Part shown: piece after piece, positions 43,464 through 51,433 of the stretch
How positions within the stretch are numbered: position 1 is the first letter of the stretch
Layout of the letters: each line of letters starts with the position of its first letter
DNA from: Microtetraspora niveoalba
Lineage (GTDB): Bacteria; Actinomycetota; Actinomycetes; Streptosporangiales; Streptosporangiaceae
Reading direction: 5' to 3'
NCBI RefSeq assembly: GCF_001570405.1
Contig: NZ_BBYM01000009.1
Location: 165,963-229,962 of the forward strand
DNA length: 64,000 nt
Program-made: the position numbers and the translations under genes
The notes under the pieces: model-generated
What the model saw: only the letters and a program-made list of their open reading frames with translations
What the model was told of the DNA's origin: nothing
Databases searched by the model: none

Positions 43464-44711
43464 ATGCGCCTGGAAGACGTCGACCTGGCGGACAACGACA
43501 AGTTTCTCGACGGCGACACCCCGTGGCGCATGTTCGACGTGCTGCGCGAACAGGCCCCGGTTCACTGGCAGGACGAGGGCGAGCACGGCAGCGGCTTCTG
43601 GTCCGTCACCCGCCACGCCGACATCGTCCGCGTCGACCGCGACCCGGCCACCTTCACCTCCACGAAGTTCACCAACCTGGAGGAGGTCGACGACCGGCAG
43701 GCCACCATCCGGCGCTCCATCCTGGAGACCGACGGCCCCCGGCACAGCGTGCTCCGCCGCATCCTGCAGCGCGAGTTCACCCCCAGGGCCGTCGCCGGGT
43801 ACGAGGTCTTCCTGCGCGGGCTCACCGCCCGCACCCTCGACGCCGCGCTCGCCAAGGGCACGTTCGACTTCGTGAAGGAGGTCGCCGCCGACTTCCCGAT
43901 CAACGTCCTGGCCAAGATGCTCGACGTGCCCGCCGACGACACCCAGCAGCTTATCGACTGGGGCAACCGCATCATCGGCAACACCGACCCCGACTACGCC
44001 GACGTCCTCCTGCACAGCGAGGAGAGCGAGAAGTACCGCGACCTCCCCTTCCGCAGCCCTGCCTCCATCGAGGTCTTCGAGTACGGCCGCGAGCTGGCCA
44101 GGCAGCGCCGCGGCGGCGACGGCACCGACCTCGTCAGCAAGCTGGTCAACGAGACCCCCGCCGACGGCGTGCCGCTCTCGCCGACCGACTTCGACAACTA
44201 CTTCCTGCTCCTCGTGGTCGCCGGCAACGAGACCACCCGGCACGCCATCTCCCACACGATGCGCGCCCTGATCGAGCACCCCGAGCAGGCGGAGAAGCTC
44301 CGCCAGGACCTCTCCCTCATGCCGAACGCGGTGGAGGAGTTCCTGCGCTGGGCCTCCCCGGTCTACCACTTCCGCCGCACCGCGACCCAGGACGTCGAGA
44401 TGCACGGGCAGAAGATCTCCGAAGGCGACAAGGTCGTCATGTGGTTCGCCTCCGGCAACAGGGACGAGCGCGCCTTCGAGTCGCCCTACACCTTCGACGT
44501 GACCCGCCAGAACAACGACCACATCACCTTCGGCAAGGGCAGCCCGCACTTCTGCCTCGGCAACGCGCTCGCCCGCCTGGAGATCCGGATCATGTTCGAG
44601 GAGCTGCTGCCGCGCATCTCCGACATCAAGCTCGCCGGCGACGTCCGCCGGGTCCGCTCCAACTTCGTCAACGGCATCAAGGAGCTCCCGGTCACCGTCA
44701 CCCTGGCCTGA
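43464..44711 (+). CDS. Cytochrome P450
   Basis: 415 aa, ATG after CTGGAGG. Heme loop FGKGSPHFCLGNALARLE with proximal Cys364; I-helix VVAGNETTRHAISH with the oxygen-activating Glu-Thr-Thr; K-helix EEFLRWASP. N-terminal PWRMFDVLREQAPVHW and the heme loop resemble the CYP125/CYP142-like class of soluble actinobacterial P450s. No membrane anchor. It follows the GS-like gene in a two-gene operon and should receive electrons from the 3Fe-4S ferredoxin and FAD reductase of the other operon. Substrate likely a gamma-glutamylated amine or its product. Confidence 0.93.
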   Translation: MRLEDVDLADNDKFLDGDTPWRMFDVLREQAPVHWQDEGEHGSGFWSVTRHADIVRVDRDPATFTSTKFTNLEEVDDRQATIRRSILETDGPRHSVLRRILQREFTPRAVAGYEVFLRGLTARTLDAALAKGTFDFVKEVAADFPINVLAKMLDVPADDTQQLIDWGNRIIGNTDPDYADVLLHSEESEKYRDLPFRSPASIEVFEYGRELARQRRGGDGTDLVSKLVNETPADGVPLSPTDFDNYFLLLVVAGNETTRHAISHTMRALIEHPEQAEKLRQDLSLMPNAVEEFLRWASPVYHFRRTATQDVEMHGQKISEGDKVVMWFASGNRDERAFESPYTFDVTRQNNDHITFGKGSPHFCLGNALARLEIRIMFEELLPRISDIKLAGDVRRVRSNFVNGIKELPVTVTLA

Positions 44712-44782
44712 TCCGTACCGGCGCGGTGGGGAGGGGGCGGTCGCTCGCACAGCGCGGCCCGAGACCGGGCGCCTCGACGGTC

Positions 44783-44832
44783 TGGGCGTGCGAGGTCCGG
44801 GGCGTGCGATGCTCCGGGGCGTGCCATGATCC
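44783..44832. repeat. 16-17-bp tandem repeat after P450 gene
   Basis: Three units of GGGGCGTGCGATGCTCC type begin at 44783, 44799 and 44816 in the non-coding stretch between the P450 gene and the secreted peptide gene. Confidence 0.75.
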
Positions 44833-44901
44833 GAACGAGATCTGCCAGGAAATCATGCTCCCCCTTGTAAAGGTCGGCACCGGGGGCGATCATGAGTTCC
44901 C

Positions 44902-45216
44902 GTGACGAAAAAGATCCTTTCCAGCGTCGCCGGCATCGTTCTGGGTGCTGCCGCCCTCGTCGGCAGCACCGCTTCCCCCGCCGCCGCGGTGGGCAGCTGC
45001 TCCAAGACCGCGAGCAGCGACCACTCGGTGAGCGTCAAGTGCACCAGCGGGCTTGAGACCTACTTCCGGGTCTACGGCTACTTCTGCTCCACCTCGTCCT
45101 GCTCCTACGTACCGGGCACCCTGGTCTCCCTGGGCGGCACGAGCAAGGTCACCAGCAGCGCGTACTACAGCGGCAAGTGGTACGTGAAGGGCTGCTACGT
45201 GACGAACGGCTGCTGA
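44902..45216 (+). CDS. Small secreted six-cysteine protein
   Basis: 104 aa, GTG start without a clear ribosome site. Signal peptide residues 1-29 (TKKILSSVAGIVLGAAALVG core, AAA cleavage). The mature part of about 75 residues has six Cys (in GSCSK, VKCTS, YFCST, SSCSY, KGCYV and NGC at the end), many Ser, Tyr and Thr, and predicted strands. Probably three disulphides and an extracellular role: peptide toxin, inhibitor or surface protein. I do not recognise a family. Followed by a strong terminator, so a single-gene transcript. Confidence 0.8.
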   Translation: MTKKILSSVAGIVLGAAALVGSTASPAAAVGSCSKTASSDHSVSVKCTSGLETYFRVYGYFCSTSSCSYVPGTLVSLGGTSKVTSSAYYSGKWYVKGCYVTNGC

Positions 45217-45221
45217 GTCAC

Positions 45222-45257
45222 CCGGGCCCGGACCTCTTCGTGAGGCCCGGGCCCTTT
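45222..45257 (+). terminator. Intrinsic terminator of the six-cysteine gene
   Basis: GGGCCCGGACCTC and GAGGCCCGGGCCC pair over 13 positions with one mismatch around a TTCGT loop, then CTTTTA. It lies six nt after the stop codon. Confidence 0.9.
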
Positions 45258-45310
45258 TACGCGCGGCGTGCTCGGTTCTTGCCACGGAATGGAATCGTGA
45301 CTGCGGGGGA

Positions 45311-45465
45311 CGTGCGTGGTTCGCGCTGCTGGATGGTGACGGCTGCGCTGCGGCGGGCGGCTGCTCGGGCGTAAATGGTGGCAGCGGCGGATCGAAGCTG
45401 TATCCGGTTCGCTCTGCTGGATGATGACCGCTGCGCTGCGGCGGGCGGCTGCTCCGGCGCGCCGT
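45311..45465. repeat. Direct repeat pair of about 52 bp
   Basis: A segment from about 45318 (TTCGCGCTGCTGGATGGTGA onward) recurs from about 45411 (TTCGCTCTGCTGGATGATGA onward), both ending in a Gly/Ala-rich CTGCGGCGGGCGGCTGCTC part. The copies are about 93 nt apart and differ at a handful of positions. No gene is supported here; the surrounding 550-nt stretch (45217-45769) has no credible start with a ribosome site. Confidence 0.75.
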
Positions 45466-45650
45466 GATAGCTGGTCTCTGGTGCAACCGCTTCGCGGCTC
45501 CGGGCGCGGTGGTACAGGGCACGGTCCTACGCGCGCCGGAGGCCCCACCCGCCTCCGCTCCGCTTCCCCGCCGCCCCTTGTCCTGCTCCCAGTCCCGCGC
45601 GGCTGATTCCCCTCCGGCTGTGGCGCGGCCTCGGTTCAGCGTGATCTGGC

Positions 45651-45688
45651 GAGGAACCCCGGGCGTTCACGCCCGGGAGGAAGCGCTT
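45651..45688 (+). mobile_element. IS200/IS605-like right-end hairpin, solo
   Basis: GAGGAACCCCGGGCG, a TTCA loop, then CGCCCGGGAGGAAG gives a GC-rich hairpin flanked by GAGGAA and GGAGGA. This is the appearance of the right end of IS200/IS605-family elements next to tnpB, where it also forms the 3' end of the guide RNA. No tnpA or tnpB frame is visible on either side, so this is at most a decayed or solo end. Recognition is by eye. Confidence 0.4.
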
Positions 45689-45769
45689 CCGAAGGGCGGG
45701 ATGTCCTCGGCCGGACCGCGGACGCGCACGCCACCGCCGTTCCGTCCGCTCGGTCCTGATTCAGACGCG

Positions 45770-46621
45770 TCAGGAACCGAAGAAGCCCTCCCGGTGGTAT
45801 TTGCAGGTGCCGCCGCCGCATGTGGGGTCCGAATTCCAGCCGTCGCTGTACGCGACCATCCGATAACGCATTACGGATCCCTTGGTCTTCACTTCCCAGT
45901 CATCCGGCGGCACCTGGCCGTCGTACTGTTTGACGTAGTTGCCGAAGGCGTTCATGTAATAGATCCGGTGTCTTGCGTTCAGGGAGCTCGGCGACCCCGC
46001 AGGGGTGCAGTTGTACACGAAACTATTTGTATAGCGTTCTTTGCCGCCGAAGTCCGCCGAATAGTACGCTTTGGGCTTCCTGCCGGGTATGGCGGAATCG
46101 CTCCAGTCCGGATGCCAGAAGTATCCCGAATTGCATGTGGGCGCCTCCGAGGCACTGGAGGCGGACCCGGGCACCGCGAGCTGGCGGGCGACGATGGGAG
46201 AGGCGGTGACCGTTCGGCCCTGGAGGTCCGGCGGCGGAGTCGAGTCGTCTCGGGGCTCGTCCAGCAACAACCGGGGAACCGGCAGGCTCCGCGGTGTCAC
46301 CTCCAGGTAGGCGTCGAGCATGTTGTCCAGCGGAAGCGGCACGACCGGCGCGTTCTGCCCTCCGTGTCCTTTCTGGAGGAGCCCGTAATCTTCCGAGGAC
46401 GGGCTGTGGGAGAACACGACCCGCACGCCGTTCGCGAATGTGAGATCGGCGAGCGTGTCCTCCGGATCCTCCACTGCCGTTCCGTCATCGGGCGACGGGT
46501 CGTCGGGAGTGGCCGTGGTCGGCGCGATGGACTGCGCGAAGCCCGGGGGTGCGGGCGCCGCCAGGGCCGCGAGCGCCAATACGGATATGGACAGCATTAC
46601 GGTCGGTTTCCTGGCCGTCAT
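45770..46621 (-). CDS. Secreted hypothetical protein
   Basis: 283 aa, ATG start. Signal peptide residues 1-29 (KPTVMLSISVLALAALAAP, cleavage near FAQ-S). An acidic Pro/Asp-rich segment follows, then an uncharacterised region, then a C-terminal domain of about 115 residues starting at APTCNSGYFWHPDWSD with four Cys (TCNS, YNCTP, TCGGGTC) and many aromatic residues (RIYYMNAFGNYVKQYDGQVP). Extracellular. No family recognised; the C-terminal domain may be a small disulphide-stabilised binding module. Confidence 0.75.
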   Translation of the reverse strand: MTARKPTVMLSISVLALAALAAPAPPGFAQSIAPTTATPDDPSPDDGTAVEDPEDTLADLTFANGVRVVFSHSPSSEDYGLLQKGHGGQNAPVVPLPLDNMLDAYLEVTPRSLPVPRLLLDEPRDDSTPPPDLQGRTVTASPIVARQLAVPGSASSASEAPTCNSGYFWHPDWSDSAIPGRKPKAYYSADFGGKERYTNSFVYNCTPAGSPSSLNARHRIYYMNAFGNYVKQYDGQVPPDDWEVKTKGSVMRYRMVAYSDGWNSDPTCGGGTCKYHREGFFGS

Positions 46622-47006
46622 CGCGGCACTCCTTTAATTTCCCGAGGGACGAGTCCTGCGCGGAGTATGAGCCGCGCGTTAAGAACGGTCAAGTAACGGA
46701 ATCGGCTCGGAATGCGGGTTGAATCCGCTGCACTCGTGAAATCTGAGGAAAAATCCGACGTTCGCATGATTTTGGGCCGACCGTTAAAAGCGGAAGGCGC
46801 CGGCGTGCGGTTCCGTCGTTGGTTTCGCCGTGAGGGAGCGGTGGATCATTTCCATTCGTCAACGTATGCTTTGGTGCGACTGTCTCAGATTTGGTGTGGT
46901 CTGCGATGGCCGGTCGTTGTTTTCCTTGTTGTAGCTCTGTATGCAGATCCGGATTCGTGACGGCGTGCCGGACTGCATGGACGCGTAGAGGAAGGCGAAG
47001 AAGTCA
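46622..47006. promoter_or_regulatory. AT-richer divergent intergenic region
   Basis: 385 nt between divergent starts at 46621 and 47007. GC is clearly lower than in genes. The stretch includes runs such as CCGTTAAAAGCGG and TTTTCCTTGTTGTAGC. A possible 82-codon frame at 46712-46960 lacks a ribosome site and family features, and I leave it out. No RNA gene recognised. Confidence 0.5.
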
Positions 47007-48209
47007 ATGGCGTTTCCAATAGCGGCAACGGGCCCCAGGGGGCTGGCCTACACTGCCAACCGCGGTAACCGCACGGTATCGGTGATCGACACCGCGACGG
47101 GCGCCACTACTGCGAATATCCGGGTTGTTGGGAGTGGTTGGTCCAGTCCATCGGACGTCGTGGTCAGCCCGGACGGCACCCGCGCCTACACCGCCAACCC
47201 CGACCTCGGCTCCGTGTCGGTGATCGACACGGCGACCAACACGGTCACCGCCACGGTCGCGGCGCCTGGCACAACGCTCGTCGTCTCCCCCGACGGGAGG
47301 AAGGTGTATGTCACCGGCCAGGGTGCGGGGTCGGTTACGGTGATCGACACCGCGACCAACACCGTCAGCGCCAGGATTCCGGTCGCCGGTTACCAGGGCA
47401 TAGCCGTCACTCCCGACGGCAGCCGCGTCTACGTCTCCCATTGGAGTGAGCACGGCGTGTCGGTGATCGACACGGCGACCAACAGGGTTGTCGCCGTCGT
47501 GCCCACAACCGGTGGCTGCTACGGATTGGCGGTGCACCCCGACGGCACCCGTGTGTACGTGGCCGACAACGAAGCCCAAATCGTGTCCGTCATCAACACC
47601 GCCACCAACACGATCAGCCGCTCCATCGGGGTGGGGTCGCCCCCTACCGGTGTGGCGGTCACCCCCGACGGAGCGGGCGTCTACGTCGGGTGTGAAGAGG
47701 GCCCGGTGTCATTGATCGACTCCGTCGGCAACAAGGTCGTGGCCACCATCCCGGTCTGGGACGCTGGCGCGCTGGCGGTCTCCCCGGACGGCACGTTCGT
47801 CTACGTCCCCGACTATTCGAAGCACACGTTGTCGGTCATCAACGTGGCCGGCAACACGGTGACCGGCACGGTCGCCGTCGGTCCCAATCCGTGCAGCGTC
47901 GCGTTCGGCCCGGGGGTTCCCCTCCGCACCGACACGCCCACTGTGGTCAAGGGCGCGCCCCTCAAAGTGCGCTACTCCACCGTGCCGGGCAATGTCAGGA
48001 GCACGAACTGGGTCGGCGTCTACCCCGACGACGGCGGCGCAACCATAGGGAAAAAGAATTCCTTCGTCTGGGCGTACGCGCCCAACGCCGCCGGCAGCGT
48101 CACCTTGGACACCGGCGGGGTGCCCGGGCCGGGCCGTTACGCGGCCTGGTACTTGTACAACGACGGCTACACCACCCTGGCCGGCCCGCTCACCTTCACC
48201 GTGACCTGA
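47007..48209 (+). CDS. Seven-bladed YVTN beta-propeller with Ig-like C-terminal domain
   Basis: 400 aa, ATG at 47007 behind AGAGGAAGG. An in-frame stop seven codons upstream rules out an extension. Seven repeats of the type VYV-x-SVIDTATNTV-x-I/V-V fill residues 10-300, one full propeller. Residues 305-400 form a separate beta domain (VVKGAPLKVRYSTVPGN, NWVGVYPDDG, FVWAYAPNAAGSV). Most YVTN proteins are exported, but this one has no signal peptide, so either it stays in the cytoplasm or leaves by another route. Ligand unknown. Confidence 0.88.
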   Translation: MAFPIAATGPRGLAYTANRGNRTVSVIDTATGATTANIRVVGSGWSSPSDVVVSPDGTRAYTANPDLGSVSVIDTATNTVTATVAAPGTTLVVSPDGRKVYVTGQGAGSVTVIDTATNTVSARIPVAGYQGIAVTPDGSRVYVSHWSEHGVSVIDTATNRVVAVVPTTGGCYGLAVHPDGTRVYVADNEAQIVSVINTATNTISRSIGVGSPPTGVAVTPDGAGVYVGCEEGPVSLIDSVGNKVVATIPVWDAGALAVSPDGTFVYVPDYSKHTLSVINVAGNTVTGTVAVGPNPCSVAFGPGVPLRTDTPTVVKGAPLKVRYSTVPGNVRSTNWVGVYPDDGGATIGKKNSFVWAYAPNAAGSVTLDTGGVPGPGRYAAWYLYNDGYTTLAGPLTFTVT

Positions 48210-48358
48210 GCCCGTGACCGCGCGCCCGGTACGCACCACGTACAAGACGGCGTGGGTGTCCGGGCGCCGGAGACGAGCCATCACGGAACGGCGGGTCCGC
48301 TGGGGCGTGTCTGACGATCGGGAGTTCCCCGGCGGCGGGAGCGGTAGAGTCGGGCCTC

Positions 48359-49075
48359 ATGCCGGAAATGCCGCGTGTGCTTGCCGTACAGAACCACACG
48401 AACGGGGGTCCCGGGCGGTTCGGGGAATGGCTGGACGCCGCCGGGGTCGCCGTCGACGTGGTCACCGCCTTCGACGGGTCCGCCCTCCCGTCGCGGTTGG
48501 AGCACGACGGCCTGATCGTGCTCGGCGGCGGTTACCTGCCGGACGAGGACGAGAAGGCGCCCTGGCTGCCGGCCACCCGCGCCCTCGTCGAGCAGGCCCT
48601 CGCCCGGTCGGTGCCGTTCTTCGGCATCTGCCTCGGCGGGCAGATGCTGGCCTCGGTCGGCGGCGGGAAGGTCCAGGGCGACGCCGGGGCACCCGAGCAC
48701 GGCAGCACGTCCATCACCATGAGGGCCGAGACGGCGGACGACGTGCTCTTCGGCGGGCTGCCCGCCGCCGTCCCGGCGATCGAGAACCACATCGACGCCA
48801 TCACGGCCCTGCCGCCGGGCGCGGTCTGGCTGGCCGAGACCGAACGTTGCCCCTACCAGGCATTCCGGCTGGGCGACCGCGCCTGGGGCGTGCAGTTCCA
48901 CCCCGAGGTGGGGGCCGAACGCATCCGGCAGTGGGATGTCGAGTACACCCGCCGACGGGGTCTCGACCTCGACGAGTTGTACGCCGCCGCCGTGAGCGAC
49001 GACCCGCTCTCGCGGGCCGCCTGGAGTGAGGTGGCCGCCCGTTTCGCCACCTTGGTCAAGGAAGGACGTTCCTAG
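48359..49075 (+). CDS. Type 1 glutamine amidotransferase-like protein
   Basis: 238 aa, ATG start. Class I GATase triad: Cys in FFGICLGGQMLAS, His-Glu in GVQFHPEVGAE. Also LIVLGGGYLPDEDEKAPWL, typical of stand-alone GATases annotated as GMP-synthase-like. No synthetase partner adjacent, so the acceptor of ammonia, or a hydrolase role on a gamma-glutamyl compound, is open. Its stop overlaps the convergent MarR stop in the palindrome CTAG (49072-49075). Confidence 0.88.
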   Translation: MPEMPRVLAVQNHTNGGPGRFGEWLDAAGVAVDVVTAFDGSALPSRLEHDGLIVLGGGYLPDEDEKAPWLPATRALVEQALARSVPFFGICLGGQMLASVGGGKVQGDAGAPEHGSTSITMRAETADDVLFGGLPAAVPAIENHIDAITALPPGAVWLAETERCPYQAFRLGDRAWGVQFHPEVGAERIRQWDVEYTRRRGLDLDELYAAAVSDDPLSRAAWSEVAARFATLVKEGRS

Positions 49076-49521
49076 GCCAGAAGGCGGGCGATGACACGGT
49101 CGAGTGCGTCGAGGTCCGCGGGATCCAGCGCGAGCAGCGCCGGGGGTGGCGCGCCGAGAATGCGTTCGGCGACGTCGGCGGCGCGCACGCCTTCGGGAGT
49201 GACCGAGACGATCTTGGCTCGCCGGTCGTCCGGGTGGGGAGCGCGCTCGACCAGCCCGCGCCGTTCCAGGTCCGCGACCACGATCGTGGTGTACGGGGCG
49301 TCTGTGGTGAGCCGCTCGGCGAGCCGCCGCAGCGTCAGCGGTTCCGCGGCGACGAGGCGCAGGGCCTTCACCCGGATGAAGCTCATGCCGAGCGTGTCGC
49401 ACACCTCTTTGCGCCGCTCGTACCGGTCGAGCACCAGGCCGCGCATTCCCCGCCACACGCGCGCCGCCACGTTCTGATCGAGCCGTTCCGCGACCGGATC
49501 CATGGGAGGAAGCTCGTTCAT
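49072..49521 (-). CDS. MarR-family regulator
   Basis: 149 aa, ATG overlapping the MFS stop (ATGA). Winged helix with LRRLAERLTTDAPYTTIVVADLERRGLV and wing RAPHPDDRRAKIVSVTPEG. Second gene of an efflux operon, so a feedback regulator of the pump is likely: an inverted repeat at 50939-50954 in front of the pump gene is its probable site. Confidence 0.92.
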   Translation of the reverse strand: MNELPPMDPVAERLDQNVAARVWRGMRGLVLDRYERRKEVCDTLGMSFIRVKALRLVAAEPLTLRRLAERLTTDAPYTTIVVADLERRGLVERAPHPDDRRAKIVSVTPEGVRAADVAERILGAPPPALLALDPADLDALDRVIARLLA

Positions 49522-50936
49522 CGCGACCTCACCGGCTCGTACGACGCCAGGCGCGCGGCGGTCCGTTCGGCGGTGGCCCTGGCCCAGGCGCTGGTGCTGA
49601 CGAGGGCGAGGACCAGGACGAGCAGGCCGTACGCGGCGACGATCCACCAGGCGACGTGGCTGGCCCGGGTGAAGTCGGGGATGTGGACGGCGGAGGCGAC
49701 CACCGACCCGGCGATGGCGACTCCGAGCGACTGCCCCACCTGGCGGCTGGTCGAGGCGACGGCGGCGGCGACCCCGGCCTGCGAAAGCGGCATCCCGGAG
49801 ACGGCGGTGTTGGTGATCGGCGGGTTGACCACCGCGAAGCCGAAGCCGAAGATCAGGTAGATCGCCAGCAGGACCGGGATGGGCGTGGTGACGGTGACCT
49901 GCGCGAGCAGTACGCCGGCCACGGCGATGCAGGCGCCGCCCGCGAGGAGCGACATGCGGGGGCCGCGCGCGCCGACCAGCCGCCCGGAGAGCGGCCCGAA
50001 GATCAGCGTCGCCAGCGCGGTGGGCAGCATGCAGAGCCCGGCGTGCAGGGCGGACAGGCCGCGGATGTCCTGCAGATAGAGCGTGTTGACGAAGAGGAAG
50101 GTGCCGAGCCCGGCGAAGCCCGCCACCGCGATGGCCGCCGCCCCCGAGAACGGGGCGCTGTGGAAGAAACGCACGTCGATGAGCGGCTCCGCGCGGCGCG
50201 ACTCGTACACGATCAGCCCGACGAGGGAGAGCAGGGCGACGGCGAAGCACCCGATGGTCAGGCCGGACGTCCAGCCCAGGCCGGGCCCCTCGATGATCCC
50301 GTACGTCAGGGAGGCCAGCAGGACGATGACGAGCGCCTGACCCAGGGGATCGGTCCTGCGAGGCCTGTCGGACCTGGACTCGGGGACGAACCTCCAGGTG
50401 AGGAGCACGGCGACCAGGCCGATCGGCACGTTGATCCAGAAGATGGACCGCCAGCCGACGCTGTCGGTGAGGAGGCCGCCGACGACGGGGCCGAGCGCCA
50501 TGCTGATGCCCACGACGCCGCCCCACACCCCGATCGCCTGGGCGCGTTCGCGCGGGTCGGTGAAGGTGTTGGTGATGATCGACATCGCCACGGGGTTGAG
50601 CATCGACCCGCCGACCGCCTGGAGGGCGCGGAACGCGATCAGCCATTCCAGACTGGGGGCGAGGCTGCACAGCAGTGAGGCGGCGGTGAAGACGAGCAGC
50701 CCGATCTGGAAGACGCGCCGCCGCCCGACGCGGTCGCCGGTGGAGCCCGACAACATCAGCAGGCTGGCGAGCGTGAGCGTGTACGCGTCGATCGTCCACT
50801 GCAGCCCGGAGACGGGGGCGCGCAGGTCGCGTCCGAGGGAGGGGAGCGCCACGTTCACGATCGTGTTGTCGAGGGACACGATCAGCAGGCTGGTGCAGCA
50901 GATGAGCAGCACCAGGATCCGCCGGCGGCGATTCAT
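49518..50936 (-). CDS. MFS drug efflux transporter, DHA2 (EmrB/QacA) type
   Basis: 472 aa from ATG at 50936 (MNRRRR); GTG at 50945 is the alternative and lies inside the inverted repeat. Fourteen predicted helices. Motifs: TM1 SLDNTIVNVALPSLGRDL, motif A GDRVGRRRVFQ, motif C WGGVVGISMALGPVVGGLL. Exports hydrophobic drugs with proton exchange. No ribosome site precedes the ATG, so a leaderless or very short-leader mRNA is possible. Coupled to the MarR gene. Confidence 0.92.
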   Translation of the reverse strand: MNRRRRILVLLICCTSLLIVSLDNTIVNVALPSLGRDLRAPVSGLQWTIDAYTLTLASLLMLSGSTGDRVGRRRVFQIGLLVFTAASLLCSLAPSLEWLIAFRALQAVGGSMLNPVAMSIITNTFTDPRERAQAIGVWGGVVGISMALGPVVGGLLTDSVGWRSIFWINVPIGLVAVLLTWRFVPESRSDRPRRTDPLGQALVIVLLASLTYGIIEGPGLGWTSGLTIGCFAVALLSLVGLIVYESRRAEPLIDVRFFHSAPFSGAAAIAVAGFAGLGTFLFVNTLYLQDIRGLSALHAGLCMLPTALATLIFGPLSGRLVGARGPRMSLLAGGACIAVAGVLLAQVTVTTPIPVLLAIYLIFGFGFAVVNPPITNTAVSGMPLSQAGVAAAVASTSRQVGQSLGVAIAGSVVASAVHIPDFTRASHVAWWIVAAYGLLVLVLALVSTSAWARATAERTAARLASYEPVRSR

Positions 50937-50938
50937 TA

Positions 50939-50954
50939 GTTGCACTATTACAAC
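50939..50954. promoter_or_regulatory. Probable MarR operator of the efflux operon
   Basis: GTTGCACTATTACAAC has GTTG/CAAC arms and lower GC than its surroundings. It lies directly in front of the pump ATG. MarR proteins often bind 16-20-bp AT-rich sites of this kind. Confidence 0.55.
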
Positions 50955-51033
50955 GGTACGCCCAACGAAGAGCGGATGCCCAACCGCGCCCCCGCGCGGG
51001 AGGCCGCCCGCGCCGGCGGCCTCCCGGGGGTGC

Positions 51034-51405
51034 TCAGATCTCCAGGCGCTCCTCGATGGCCCGGAGGTGATGGCGGGCCATCGCGAGATTGGACCTGTTG
51101 CGATCGAGGGCCAGGTAGAGGAAGAGGCCCTTGCCGCTGCGGCCGGTGACCGGGCGGATGATGTGGTACTGCGTGCCGAGGGTGATGAGGATGTCCTCGA
51201 TGGCGTCCTTGAGCTGGAGCGACTCCATCGTGCGGAGCTTGGCCTTGACGACCTCGGTGTTGCCCGCGGCCGCGACCTGGAGGTCGAGGTCCTTGGACCC
51301 GCCGAGGGTGCCGAGGGCCATGCCGCTGCCGTAGTCCACGACGCACGCGCCGAGGGCGCCGTCGATGCCCATCATCTCCTTGAGCGAGATGTCGATGTTC
51401 GTCAT
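51034..51405 (-). CDS. Roadblock/LC7 domain protein 1
   Basis: 123 aa, ATG start. Whole-length roadblock/LC7 fold: GALGACVVDYGSGMALGTLG, EDILITLGTQYHIIRPVTG, GLFLYLALDRNRSNLAMARHHL. Same length and layout as the protein at 52720-53091. Roadblock proteins regulate small GTPases by dimerising on them; in actinobacteria they appear in conservons. Last gene of a four-gene minus-strand operon that lacks a GTPase. Confidence 0.88.
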   Translation of the reverse strand: MTNIDISLKEMMGIDGALGACVVDYGSGMALGTLGGSKDLDLQVAAAGNTEVVKAKLRTMESLQLKDAIEDILITLGTQYHIIRPVTGRSGKGLFLYLALDRNRSNLAMARHHLRAIEERLEI

Positions 51406-51433
51406 CGCTGTCTCTCCTGTTCTGCTGGAACGG

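Noticed and set aside
46712-46960. 82-codon frame in the AT-richer gap
   Set aside because: No ribosome site, no family feature, and atypical composition that follows the local GC only.
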